Shown one piece after another: positions 34,665 through 47,088 of a stretch of DNA of 64,000 bases (positions within the stretch are counted from its first letter, which is position 1; every line of letters begins with the position of its first letter). The position numbers and the translations under genes are program-made. The stretch lies in assembly GCA_963843755.1 (NCBI GenBank), contig CAWJLS010000002.1, positions 248,001 through 312,000 of the forward strand, read 5' to 3'. Source of the stretch: CAWJLS01 sp963843755 (lineage in GTDB: Bacteria > Acidobacteriota > Thermoanaerobaculia > Multivoradales > DATKCC01). Under the pieces are notes generated by a model. That model was not told where the DNA came from. It worked only from the letters and a program-made list of their open reading frames with translations, and ran no database searches.

Positions 34665-37655
34665 TCAGGGCTTCAAGGCGGAATCGATCTCGACGGTGAA
34701 CGAGCCGCCCTGGATGCCGAAACCGCTGGCCAGATCGACCCGTTCGCCGGCCCGGAAGGTGACGGCGCCGGAGGCGATGACGAAGCCGCTCCCGGCCTGG
34801 AGCGTCGTTCCCGCCTCGCAGACCAGGTCGGCGGTCACGGTGCGGTTCGAGAGGTCGAGGTCGTACGGCGCTTTGCAGCTCGCGTCGGTGAGCGCCGTGT
34901 CGATCTTGCCGGTGACGGCATCGACGGCGTACTCGAGGGTCAGCGGGATGTCGTGGTCCGCGTCCTCCGCCGAGCTCGCCGGCGACGATTCGGTGAGGTG
35001 CTCGAGGGCGAACGCCCCCGGCGTCTGGCTCTCGGCATCAGCGGTCATCACCACCACCACGAAGAAGGTCTTCGGGGTGCCGTAGGCGACGCGGACGTTG
35101 GCGTCGCCGTCGGCGAAGGGAACGCTCACGACGCCGCTGCCGTCGGGCGTGACGCTGGTCACGGTCTCGACCAGGGTGTCCGCGCCGGCCTCGAAGCTGC
35201 CCGACCCGTCGTCGGCGTAGATCCGGAGCTCGGAAACGAGGGCCTGCGCCTCGGCCGGGGTCAGCGGAGTCCCGGCCCCGTCGGTCAGCGCGAGCTCCAG
35301 GCTCGCCAGCTCCAGGTCCGTGTCTCCGGCCCGGCCCCGGTGGGTCACCTCGATGGCGAACACGTCGTGGACCTCGGCGTTGCTGACCACCTGCTGCGCC
35401 AGGTCCGTGGTGGCGAGGGCGAGCTGGCCGCCCCGGTTCTCGTACCAGGTGACCGGAACGGTGCTGACCGATCCGGAGACCGCATCGAGATCTCCGTCAC
35501 GGTCCAGGTCCGCCACGATCGCCTGGAAAGAGCTCGCGGCGGCGGTGGAGATCGTGTGGAGCGTCCAGGCGCTTCCCGAACCGTCGTTCTCGTACCACGC
35601 GATCTTGTCGTCGTCGTATGAGGTCGACAACGCGTCGACGTCCCCGTCGCCGTCGAGGTCCGCTGCGACCACCGACTCGGCGCCCATGGCGGTGGTGGAG
35701 ATCGTGTGGATGGTCCAGGTGCCTCCCGTTCCGTCGTTCTCGTACCAGGCGATCTTGTCGTCGCGGAACGAAGCGGAGAGCGCGTCGACGTCGCCATCCC
35801 CGTCCATGTCCGCCGCGTACACCGAGCGGGCGCCGTTCGCGCCGGTGGTGATGTTGTGACGCGTCCAGGTGCTCCCCGAGCCGTCGTTTTCGTACCACGC
35901 GATCGTCTTGTCGGCGCCGGAGGCGGAGAGCACATCGACGTCGCCGTCGCCGTCCACGTCCGCCGTGAACACCGCGTAGGCCTTCGCCGCCGAGCCCGTG
36001 ATGGTATGGAGGGTCCAGCCGCCGCCCGCGCCGTCGTTCTCGAACCACAGGACTGCGTCGTCGGTGTACGAGACGGAGAGCACGTCGACGTCGCCGTCAC
36101 CGTCCACGTCCGCCGCATTCAGCGAGTAGACGGTGTAGGTCGCGGTCGTGATCGTGTGCGTTGTCCAGGTGCTTCCCGAGCCGTCGTTCTCGTGCCACGC
36201 GATCACGCCGTCGTAGGAACCGGAGAGCGCGTCGAGGTCGCCGTCGCCGTCCACGTCCGCCGCGTAGACCGAGACCGCGAAATTGACCGCGGTGGAGATG
36301 TCGTGTTGCTGCCACGAGCTCGCCGAGCCCTTGTTCTCGTACCACCCGATCGTGTTGGCGCCGGGTGCGCTATAGAGCACGTCGCCGTCGCCGTCGCCGT
36401 CCACGTCCGCGCCATCGAGCGAGTAGGCTTGGCCGCTCGGCGACGAGATGGCCGCCGGCTCCGGAAACGCCGCGCTCCGGTGGATCGTGTCGTTGCGGTA
36501 CCAGGCGATCGTGTCGTCGTCGGCCGACGCGGAGAGCGCGTCGAGGTCGCCGTCGCCGTCCAGGTCGGCGGCGAAGACGGAGGTGGCGCCAGGGGCGGAG
36601 GTGGTGAGGGTGTGGACCGTCCATCCGCCACCGTCGCCGTCGTTCTCGTACCAGGCGACCTCGCCGACATCGTAGGAAGCGGCAAGCGTGTCGACGTCGC
36701 CGTCGAGGTCCACGTCGGCGGCGTACACGGCGTCGGCGCCGTAGGCCGTGGCGGTGACGGTGTGGACCGCCCAGCCGGCGCCGGTCCCGTCGTTCTCGTA
36801 CCAGGCGACCGCGTCGCCGCTAGAGGAAGAGGCGAGGGCGTCGAGATCGCCGTCGCCGTCCACGTCGGCGGCGTAGACCGAGAAGGCGTCGGCGGTGGCG
36901 ATGGTGTGAAGGGTCCAGCCGCCGCCCGCTCCGTCGTTCTCGTACCACACGACATCGTCGTGCAAGAGGCCCGACGCGAGGGCGTCGAGGTCGCCGTCGC
37001 CGTCCACGTCCCCGGCGTAGACGGAGCGCGCAACCTGTAAGGAGCTCGTGATGACGTGGCGGGTCCACCCGCTCCCGTCGCCGTTGTTCTCGTACCACGC
37101 GACCTCGCCGGAGAGCCCTGCGGAGAGGGCGTCGAGGTCGCCGTCGCCGTCGACGTCGGCCGCGAAGACGGACGCGACGTCGTTCGACGCGGTCGAGATG
37201 GTGTGGAGAGTCCAGCCAGCGCCGGCGCCGTCGTTCTCGTACCACGCGACCCGGTCGTTGTAGAACGAGGCGGAGAGCGCGTCGAGGTCACCGTCGCCGT
37301 CGACGTCGGCGGCGTAGACCGAGTAGGCGCCGTCGGCGCTGGTGGAGATGGTGTGGAGGGTCCAACCGCCTCCGTCGCCGTCGTTCTCGTACCAGGCGAT
37401 CTTGTCGTCGTAGTAGGAGGCGGAGAGCGCGTCGAGATCACCGTCCCCGTCCACGTCCGCGGCGTAGACGGACTCCGCGGTGTCGGCGCTCGTCGAGATC
37501 GCCGGCGGGTCGGTGAAGGGGACGTCCCGCGCCGCGGCCGGGCCGGCGGCCACGCCGGCTCCGAAGATCACGATGAAGACCCAGGCCAGCCGGCGGCGTC
37601 GTCGGCTGGACATGGGACGGTCGTCTACCGCTCGAACGTGGGGCGTTCGTGGCAT
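34665..37655 (-). CDS. Secreted VCBS/FG-GAP double beta-propeller protein
   Basis: 996 residues. ATG 37655 is preferred to ATG 37613 because GGAGGG lies seven bases upstream; both keep the signal peptide (RLAWVFIVIFGAGVAAGPAAA). Fourteen repeats of the form SVYAADVDGDGDLDALSAS...IAWYENDG carry the calcium-binding DxDxDGDxD loop. They split into two sets of seven by a linker (FPEPAAISSPSG) that echoes the start of the mature protein, suggesting two seven-bladed propellers. A beta-domain and a C-terminal stack (AGTTLQAGSGFVIASGAV, AGERVDLASGFGIQGGSF) of the 3-coathanger type follow. Extracellular. Confidence 0.85.
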   Translation of the reverse strand: MPRTPHVRAVDDRPMSSRRRRRLAWVFIVIFGAGVAAGPAAARDVPFTDPPAISTSADTAESVYAADVDGDGDLDALSASYYDDKIAWYENDGDGGGWTLHTISTSADGAYSVYAADVDGDGDLDALSASFYNDRVAWYENDGAGAGWTLHTISTASNDVASVFAADVDGDGDLDALSAGLSGEVAWYENNGDGSGWTRHVITSSLQVARSVYAGDVDGDGDLDALASGLLHDDVVWYENDGAGGGWTLHTIATADAFSVYAADVDGDGDLDALASSSSGDAVAWYENDGTGAGWAVHTVTATAYGADAVYAADVDLDGDVDTLAASYDVGEVAWYENDGDGGGWTVHTLTTSAPGATSVFAADLDGDGDLDALSASADDDTIAWYRNDTIHRSAAFPEPAAISSPSGQAYSLDGADVDGDGDGDVLYSAPGANTIGWYENKGSASSWQQHDISTAVNFAVSVYAADVDGDGDLDALSGSYDGVIAWHENDGSGSTWTTHTITTATYTVYSLNAADVDGDGDVDVLSVSYTDDAVLWFENDGAGGGWTLHTITGSAAKAYAVFTADVDGDGDVDVLSASGADKTIAWYENDGSGSTWTRHNITTGANGARSVYAADMDGDGDVDALSASFRDDKIAWYENDGTGGTWTIHTISTTAMGAESVVAADLDGDGDVDALSTSYDDDKIAWYENDGSGSAWTLHTISTAAASSFQAIVADLDRDGDLDAVSGSVSTVPVTWYENRGGQLALATTDLAQQVVSNAEVHDVFAIEVTHRGRAGDTDLELASLELALTDGAGTPLTPAEAQALVSELRIYADDGSGSFEAGADTLVETVTSVTPDGSGVVSVPFADGDANVRVAYGTPKTFFVVVVMTADAESQTPGAFALEHLTESSPASSAEDADHDIPLTLEYAVDAVTGKIDTALTDASCKAPYDLDLSNRTVTADLVCEAGTTLQAGSGFVIASGAVTFRAGERVDLASGFGIQGGSFTVEIDSALKP

Positions 37656-37784
37656 TCCAGACCCTCCGCATCCGGCTCGCCCACCGACGGCGGGCGAGCA
37701 CTTAGAGTTACAAGCTAGCAGTCCTTCGGATCGCCCTCACGTTACCTGCTGGGCAAGCGTGGGGTCAAACGCTCGTCGCCTGGG

Positions 37785-40094
37785 TCAGACCGAGATCGGG
37801 GATCGGTCCCGGCGTCCACGCTCCTGCCACATCGCGAGGAACGCCCGTTCCAGGTGGCGGACGAAGGTCGCGGTGTCGAACAGGGGCCGGCGCCGCCGGC
37901 CGGCGCCGAGCGCCTCGCGGATCGCCGCGAGCTCCCGCGGATCGCTCGCCAGCCGCAGGGCCAACGCCTCGTACTGTGCGAGATCGCGGGTGGCCAGACC
38001 GGGCTGGCCGGCGGCGGTCAGCAGGCTCGCCGAGACCCGGGACGGGAAGGTCTCCCCGCGGCAGGTGACGACCGGCACGCCTGCCCACAGCGCGTCGCTG
38101 GTCGTCGTGTGGCCGTTGCAGAGAAGCGTATCGAGCGCCAGGTCGGCGAGCGTCAGGCGGGCGAGGTGGTCGGCCCGGGGCACGTGGGAGGCGAAGACGA
38201 GCCTGCCGGGGTCGACGCCCCGCCGCTCGGCCTCCCGGCGCAGGTTCGCCCGCCCCTCCCGCGTCTGATCCAGCAGCCAGAGGCAGCTCTCCGGTAGCCT
38301 CCCGAGCAGGCGCATCCAGACGTCGAAGATCGTCGGCTCGATCTTGGCGTGGGCGTTGAACGAGCAGAAGACGAACCCGTCCGGTGGTAACCCGAGGTCT
38401 TCCCGCCGGCCATTTGCCTCGGGGACGGGCTGCCGATGGTCGTTGACCTGGAAGCTGTCCGGTAGGAGCACCAGTCGCTCGCCGTACTCCTCGTGGGAGG
38501 CGGCCGGGGTGGCCACCGGGTCGCCCACCAGGTAGTCGTGGAACACGCCGCCCAGGCTCCCCGGATAGAGCCAGATCGCCTGCACCGGCGCCGGCCGCAG
38601 GGCCGGAATCTCCGGCCGGCCGCCGCCGGCCAGGCCGACGAGGTCGACCAGGAGATGGATCCTGTCGGAGTGGATCCGCCGGGCGGCGTCGGAATCGCTC
38701 GCCTCCCGGAGGTCGACGAACGCATCGCACCCAGCGGCGATCCGGCGGCGGTACTCGCTGCCGTCGTCGGGGCCGAGGGAGTAGCCGAAGACCTCGAACC
38801 GCTCGCGGTCGTGGAGCGCGTAGAGGCCTGCCGTCAGGTGGGCCAGCGCGTTGTTCCGGAAGTCGCTCGACAGGTAACCGATTCGCAGGCGGCCGTCCTC
38901 GAGCTCCCGGGGATGCCGGAAGGCGAGCGCGGCGCGGCGCGGCGCGACCCGGGCCGCGATCCGCTCCGCCCGCCGCCGGACGATCGCCAGGCGCTCGGAC
39001 GGGGAGAACGGGAAGAAGAGGGCGCCGTGGGGGGAGACCGGGCTCCCCCGTCCTTGCGCCAGCTCTCGGGCGACGAGGCGGCGGAGGTCGCCCACGGTGC
39101 CGTCCCGGTTCTCCCAGTCGGCGGTCTCGGCACGGCACTGCTCCAGGTTCCCCTGAGCCGCGGCGTTCCCGGGATCGAGGCGGAGGATTTCGCGATAGGC
39201 CCCGGCCGCTTCCGCGAACCGGAAGGTGGAGAACAACGCCTGGGCCATCGCCAGCCGGGCGGGCAGGTGGTCCGGCGCGCGGCGCAGCACCTGCTCGAGG
39301 GGTTCGATCGCCTCGCGGTAGCGCTCCAGGCGGATGAGGAGCGACGCCCGGCCGACCCGCGCCTCCCGGTAGTCGGGACGGAGCACGAGCGCTCGCTCGT
39401 ACGCGTCCAGCGCCTCTCGCAGCCGCCCCTCGTCGGCGAGCAGGTTGCCGAGGTTGTAGTGGGGCTTCGGGTACCGGGGAGCCGTGTCGATGCTCTTTCG
39501 AAACGCCTCCCGGGCCTCGCTCGGCCGGCCCAGCCGATGCAGGACCACGCCGAGGGCGTTCCAGGCCTGGGGGTAGCGGGGCTGGAGCTCGATCGCCCGG
39601 AGGAGAGCGGCCTCGGCCTCGTCGGGACGCCCGAGCCGGTCGAGCAGGGCGCCGAGGTTGTAGTGCGCCTTCTGGTAACCGGGATCGATCTCGACCGCCC
39701 GCTCGAAAGCGGCCAGGGCCTCCTCGGGTCGCCCGGCCGCCTGGAGCGCGAGCCCGAGGTTGTTGCGGATCGGAGCCGACCCGGGCTCGAGACCGGCCGC
39801 CGCCTCCCCCGCCTCGATCGCCCCTTCGGCGTCTCCCGCGGCCCGCAGCGCCTCGGCCAGGTGCGTGTGGATCTCGGCATCCTTCGGCGCGGACCGGGCC
39901 GCCGCGCGGAGAGCCCTCAGCGCGCCGTCGACGTCGCGCCGCCGGAGCGAGATCAGCCCCAGCATGTGGAGGGCTCCGGGGTGGCCGGGCTCCCGCTCCA
40001 CCACCTTGCGGAAGCACTCCCGGGCTTGCTCCAGATTTCCCGCCTGCAACCATTGGCGGCCGAGACGAAGGTTGCGGTGGACGGTGCGGCTCAC
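37785..40094 (-). CDS. TPR-containing O-GlcNAc transferase-like protein (GT41)
   Basis: 769 residues. The first 340 residues hold about nine tetratricopeptide repeats (for example KAHYNLGALLDRLGRPDEAE). The catalytic half is of the SPINDLY/OGT type: GRLRIGYLSSDFRNNALAH, HLLVDLVGLAGGGRPEI, ALRPAPVQAIWLYPGSLGG, FVFCSFNAHAKIEPTIFDVW, and the donor-site block TLLCNGHTTTSDALWAGVPV with TFPSRVSASLL. It should transfer a sugar from a UDP-type donor to Ser/Thr of proteins. The start is GTG 40094. It lies upstream, same strand, of the VCBS and TIGR03032 genes, which may include its acceptors or regulators. Confidence 0.88.
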   Translation of the reverse strand: MSRTVHRNLRLGRQWLQAGNLEQARECFRKVVEREPGHPGALHMLGLISLRRRDVDGALRALRAAARSAPKDAEIHTHLAEALRAAGDAEGAIEAGEAAAGLEPGSAPIRNNLGLALQAAGRPEEALAAFERAVEIDPGYQKAHYNLGALLDRLGRPDEAEAALLRAIELQPRYPQAWNALGVVLHRLGRPSEAREAFRKSIDTAPRYPKPHYNLGNLLADEGRLREALDAYERALVLRPDYREARVGRASLLIRLERYREAIEPLEQVLRRAPDHLPARLAMAQALFSTFRFAEAAGAYREILRLDPGNAAAQGNLEQCRAETADWENRDGTVGDLRRLVARELAQGRGSPVSPHGALFFPFSPSERLAIVRRRAERIAARVAPRRAALAFRHPRELEDGRLRIGYLSSDFRNNALAHLTAGLYALHDRERFEVFGYSLGPDDGSEYRRRIAAGCDAFVDLREASDSDAARRIHSDRIHLLVDLVGLAGGGRPEIPALRPAPVQAIWLYPGSLGGVFHDYLVGDPVATPAASHEEYGERLVLLPDSFQVNDHRQPVPEANGRREDLGLPPDGFVFCSFNAHAKIEPTIFDVWMRLLGRLPESCLWLLDQTREGRANLRREAERRGVDPGRLVFASHVPRADHLARLTLADLALDTLLCNGHTTTSDALWAGVPVVTCRGETFPSRVSASLLTAAGQPGLATRDLAQYEALALRLASDPRELAAIREALGAGRRRRPLFDTATFVRHLERAFLAMWQERGRRDRSPISV

Positions 40095-40181
40095 GGCCGA
40101 CGGAGCCTACCGGATCGCGACGCCTCGGTCGGGCTCGTGCAAGTTGCTAGACTCGCGGAAACTCAAAGGGAGAGACTATCC

Positions 40182-40709
40182 ATGCGTATTCGTTCGATCG
40201 CGGTCGTCCTGATCGCTTTTCTCGCCGGTGCAGGGTTCGCGGGCGTCGTGCTCGCCAAGAAGTCGTTCGACATGAACCTGTTCCTCGGCCAGTCACCGAA
40301 GGCGGCTGCGGACGACTTGCTCGGCGTGGCAAAGAAGCAGGCGGAGGACGGCAGTTGGGAGAACCTCGCGGTCGCCCGGATCGAGATCCTCGGTGGAGAG
40401 CGGGAGAAGGGCGAGGCCCTGTTGGCGAAGGTCACCGGCGGCAAGATGAAGGAGGAGGACTGGATGCGGGTCGGCCGGATCTACTGGGAGGCCGGGGACC
40501 GCGACAAGGCGTTCCAGGCCTTCGAGACGGCGATCTCGACCGACCCCAAGGACGCCGAGAACCTCTCCGAGGTCGGCGCGCGCTACAACCTGGTCGGCAA
40601 CCGCGACAAGGCGGAGGAGTACTTCCAGCGCGCCTTCCGGGAGAAGCCGGACAACGTCTGGGTGACCGTGTCCGCCGCCGCCTCCTACCTCGGCGTCGAG
40701 CCGCAGTAG
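40182..40709 (+). CDS. TPR-like exported protein
   Basis: 175 residues from ATG 40182 with GGGAG upstream. An N-terminal hydrophobic segment (IAVVLIAFLAGAGFAGVVLA) is a signal or anchor. The remainder contains at least two tetratricopeptide repeats (DWMRVGRIYWEAGDRDKAFQ and ENLSEVGARYNLVGNRDKAE). It probably works as a periplasmic scaffold. It is divergent from the OGT gene and convergent with the DUF4199 gene. Confidence 0.75.
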   Translation: MRIRSIAVVLIAFLAGAGFAGVVLAKKSFDMNLFLGQSPKAAADDLLGVAKKQAEDGSWENLAVARIEILGGEREKGEALLAKVTGGKMKEEDWMRVGRIYWEAGDRDKAFQAFETAISTDPKDAENLSEVGARYNLVGNRDKAEEYFQRAFREKPDNVWVTVSAAASYLGVEPQ

Positions 40710-40740
40710 GAGACGGCGCCTTCCCTCCGTCCCGCCGTCC

Positions 40741-41259
40741 TCAGCGCTTGCGCAGGACGGCGGCCGAGACGATCGTCAGCACCAGGCCCATCGGCAGCGG
40801 CTCGAGGAGCGTCAGGGCGATGTTGCTCCACGGGTTGCGGAGCAGGTCCATCATCCGGTGGGCCTGCTGTGTCCTCTCGACGATCTCGGCGTCGCTGGCG
40901 TCGGAGCGGCGTGCCCGCTCGATCATGCACTCGGCGTAGGTCTCCTCGATGCCGGGGCGGAGCACGTAGAACAGGAACTGGGAGGTCGCGAGATAGAGGG
41001 TGCACGAGATGAGCGTGATGCCCACTCCGGCCACGAAGCCCTGGCGGAAGCTCAGCCGGCCGTCGCCGACGTTCTGGCGCACGGCGCGGATGCCGAAGAA
41101 GATGATCAGGCCCATGAGCACGATCGAGCTGTAGCCGAGGAAGTCGGAGATCGCCAGCCGTTTGGCCTCGATCAACGGGACGACGGTGAGCATCACGGCG
41201 GACGTCACCACGCCCGAGGCGAGTCCGTAGGTGAGGATGATCTTCTTCTTCGGGGTCAC
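40741..41259 (-). CDS. DUF4199 membrane protein
   Basis: 172 residues from GTG 41259, chosen for AGGAGG seven bases upstream. Four hydrophobic helices are visible (IILTYGLASGVVTSAVML, YSSIVLMGLIIFFGIRAV, GFVAGVGITLISCTLYLATS, LLEPLPMGLVLTIVSAAVL). This arrangement with FGIRAVRQNVGDGRLSFRQG fits DUF4199. The function is unknown. It lies downstream of a membrane-bound LuxR-type regulator, and two 16-bp palindromes sit in its upstream region. Confidence 0.8.
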   Translation of the reverse strand: MTPKKKIILTYGLASGVVTSAVMLTVVPLIEAKRLAISDFLGYSSIVLMGLIIFFGIRAVRQNVGDGRLSFRQGFVAGVGITLISCTLYLATSQFLFYVLRPGIEETYAECMIERARRSDASDAEIVERTQQAHRMMDLLRNPWSNIALTLLEPLPMGLVLTIVSAAVLRKR

Positions 41260-41336
41260 GGGGAATCCTCCTGTCTGGAAGTCTCTGGGTTCGGGTTCGA
41301 TGGGCCGGAGGCTAGCCGGGGCGCCGTCTCCTGTCG

Positions 41337-41400
41337 TCACCCGTTCGAGTGAATTGCGCGCCCGGGGGGGAGACCGGGACGAAATCACCCGATCGGGTGA
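41337..41400 (-). promoter_or_regulatory. Twin 16-bp palindromic operator candidates upstream of the DUF4199 gene
   Basis: TCACCCGTTCGAGTGA at 41337-41352 (two mismatched pairs) and TCACCCGATCGGGTGA at 41385-41400 (perfect palindrome), centres 48 bp apart. They lie 78-141 bp upstream of the DUF4199 start, between it and the LuxR-type gene. Paired dyads of the same sequence are what a dimeric regulator such as the adjacent LuxR-type protein would bind. Confidence 0.6.
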
Positions 41401-41438
41401 CGGGCCCGACCCCCGCGACCCTTCGTCCGAACGAAGCG

Positions 41439-41927
41439 CTACGGGATGAGCCCGTTGGCCCGGCCGATCTTCACGGCCTGGGTGCGCCGCTTCGCCCCGA
41501 GCTTCGAGAACAGGCGGCTGGTGTGGGTCTTGACCGTGTTCTCGCTGACGAAGAGCTTGGCGGCGATCTCCCGGTTGCTGAGCCCGGCGGCGATGGTGGC
41601 CAGGATCTCGAGCTCGCGGGGCGTCACCCCGAGGGCGCTCAGGCGCTCCGCGTCGGGCACGAACGGGGCCGCGTCCGCGGCCGGCTCTCCCGTCGCACGG
41701 CCGGGGCGCTCCGTGCGTCGGAGCGAGGCGCCGAGCCAGATGCCGATGCCGGCGAACAGGCAGGCGACCAGGGCGCCGTAGACCCCGCGCGAGCTCCCCG
41801 CCAGCAGGAACCGCGCTTCGATGGCCTCGAGGGCGACGATCAGGAGGCCGCCGGCGAGACCGTAGAGGAGGATCTCGCGGAGGGCGCCGGCAAGGCGTGA
41901 CGGGCGCTGTCTGCCGTCGGATTCCAC
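41439..41927 (-). CDS. LuxR-type helix-turn-helix regulator with two membrane helices
   Basis: 162 residues from GTG 41927 (another GTG two codons earlier is possible; neither has a good ribosome binding site). Two transmembrane helices (ILLYGLAGGLLIVALEAIEA and GVYGALVACLFAGIGIWLGA) precede a C-terminal GerE/LuxR domain: LGVTPRELEILATIAAGLSN and SENTVKTHTSRLFSKLGAKR. There is no receiver domain, so signal sensing would be through the membrane part or a partner, perhaps the DUF4199 protein encoded 180 bp downstream. It is divergent from the efflux operon and could also control it. Confidence 0.85.
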   Translation of the reverse strand: MESDGRQRPSRLAGALREILLYGLAGGLLIVALEAIEARFLLAGSSRGVYGALVACLFAGIGIWLGASLRRTERPGRATGEPAADAAPFVPDAERLSALGVTPRELEILATIAAGLSNREIAAKLFVSENTVKTHTSRLFSKLGAKRRTQAVKIGRANGLIP

Positions 41928-42092
41928 GCCCACGATGATATGTGAGCGCTCCGCGGGCCCATCACGCCGCTCCGCGAACTTTCTGAGCGGTCCTGCGTAA
42001 TAGATCGGCGGGTAGAGACGTTGAATCAGGTGGACGGCTTCTCTCCGCCCATCCCGCCCCCCACGACACCGCCGATCCGTCAGGAGATCGCC

Positions 42093-43417
42093 TTGAAGGA
42101 CCGCATTCGAAGCACCAGAGCCACTCATCTCCTCCTCCTCGCCGCCTGGCTGTTGCCCGTCGTCGCCGGCGGGTTCCTCCTCTCCGGCTGCAGCCCCGAC
42201 GACAGCCAGGCGAGCGAAGGCCGCTCCGACGCCGCGAAGGCGAACCCGGCCAAGGCGGAGGAGGAAAAGACCGTCCCGGTCGAGGTGGCCACCCTCGCCC
42301 GCGGCCCGATCGAGTCGGTGCTGCGCTTTTCGACCAACATCGAGGCCGAGCAGGCGGTCGCGGTGTACTCCCAGGCCGCCCGCCAGGTGGTCGAGCTGCG
42401 GGTGGAGGAGGGGGACCGGGTCAAGAAGGGGGAGGTGCTGGTGCGCCTCCAGGACGACGAGCAGAAGCTCCAGGTGGCCAAGGTCCAGGGCCAGCTCGAC
42501 AAGGCCAAGCGCGAGTACGAGCGCCAGGAGCGCCTGTACAAAGACGAGCTGATCCCGGAGCAGGACTTCAACCAGGCGACCTACGAGCTCAAGCAGCTCG
42601 ATCTCCAGCTCGAGGAGGCCGAGCGCCAGCTCTCCTACACCGAGGTCCGGGCGCCGATCGGCGGCACGATCACCCACCGGATGGTCAACCTGGGCGACCA
42701 GATCACGGTCAACCAGCATCTGTTCGACATCGTCGACTTCGACACGCTGGTCGCCCGGATCTACGTGCCGGAGAAAGAGCTCCGGCGGCTGACCGTGGGG
42801 CTGCCGGCGCGCATCACCGTGCCGGCCCTGGCCGGCGCCGGCTACCAGGGGAAGGTGATCCGCCTGGCGCCGATCGTCGACCCCAACAGCGGCACCCTCA
42901 AGGTGACGGTGGGCATTCCGGACTGGAAGGGCCTCCGCCCCGGCCTGTACGTCGACGTGGCGCTGGTCACCGACGTCCACGAGGCGGCGCTGCTGGTGCC
43001 CAAGCGGGCGCTGGTCTACGACCAGGACCAGGTCTTCGTCTACCGGCTGGTCGATCGGCCGGACGGCACCGATGAGCGGCCGACGGCCGGAGACGACAAG
43101 GGCGGTTTCCGCGACGAGGCGACGACGGTGGGCGAGGCGACCGCGGCGGACGCGACGCAGGAGCCGGCCGGTCCGGTGGTGGAGCGCCTGCGGCTCGTGC
43201 CACAGCTCGAGGACAAGCTCAACGTGGAGCCGTCCGGGACGACCCTGGCGCCGGGTGACCGGCTGGTGATCGCCGGCCAGGCGGGGCTCAAGGACGGCGT
43301 CCGGGTGCGGGTGCTCGACCGGAGCGCGGACGACGCCGCGGCGGGCGAGAAGGCGGCCGCCCAGGCGGAGGAGCCGGAGGCCGAGCGCGCCCTCGAAGAG
43401 GGAGCGAGCTCCGCCCC

Positions 43418-43421
<4 letters not shown>
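42093..43421 (+). CDS. RND efflux periplasmic adaptor lipoprotein (MFP)
   Basis: 442 residues. The start is TTG 42093, with AGGAG six bases upstream; it gives a lipoprotein signal ending LLSGCS. Then come the lipoyl/barrel-sandwich halves (VYSQAARQVVELRVEEGDRV and RAPIGGTITHRMVNLGDQIT) separated by a coiled coil (KAKREYERQERLYKDELIPE). A beta-barrel (IYVPEKELRRLTVGLPARIT) and a membrane-proximal domain interrupted by a Glu/Thr-rich insert (43065-43170) complete it. It links an RND pump to an outer-membrane channel. Its stop overlaps the ATG of the next gene (ATGA). Confidence 0.88.
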
Positions 43422-47084
<3,663 letters not shown>

Positions 47085-47088
<4 letters not shown>

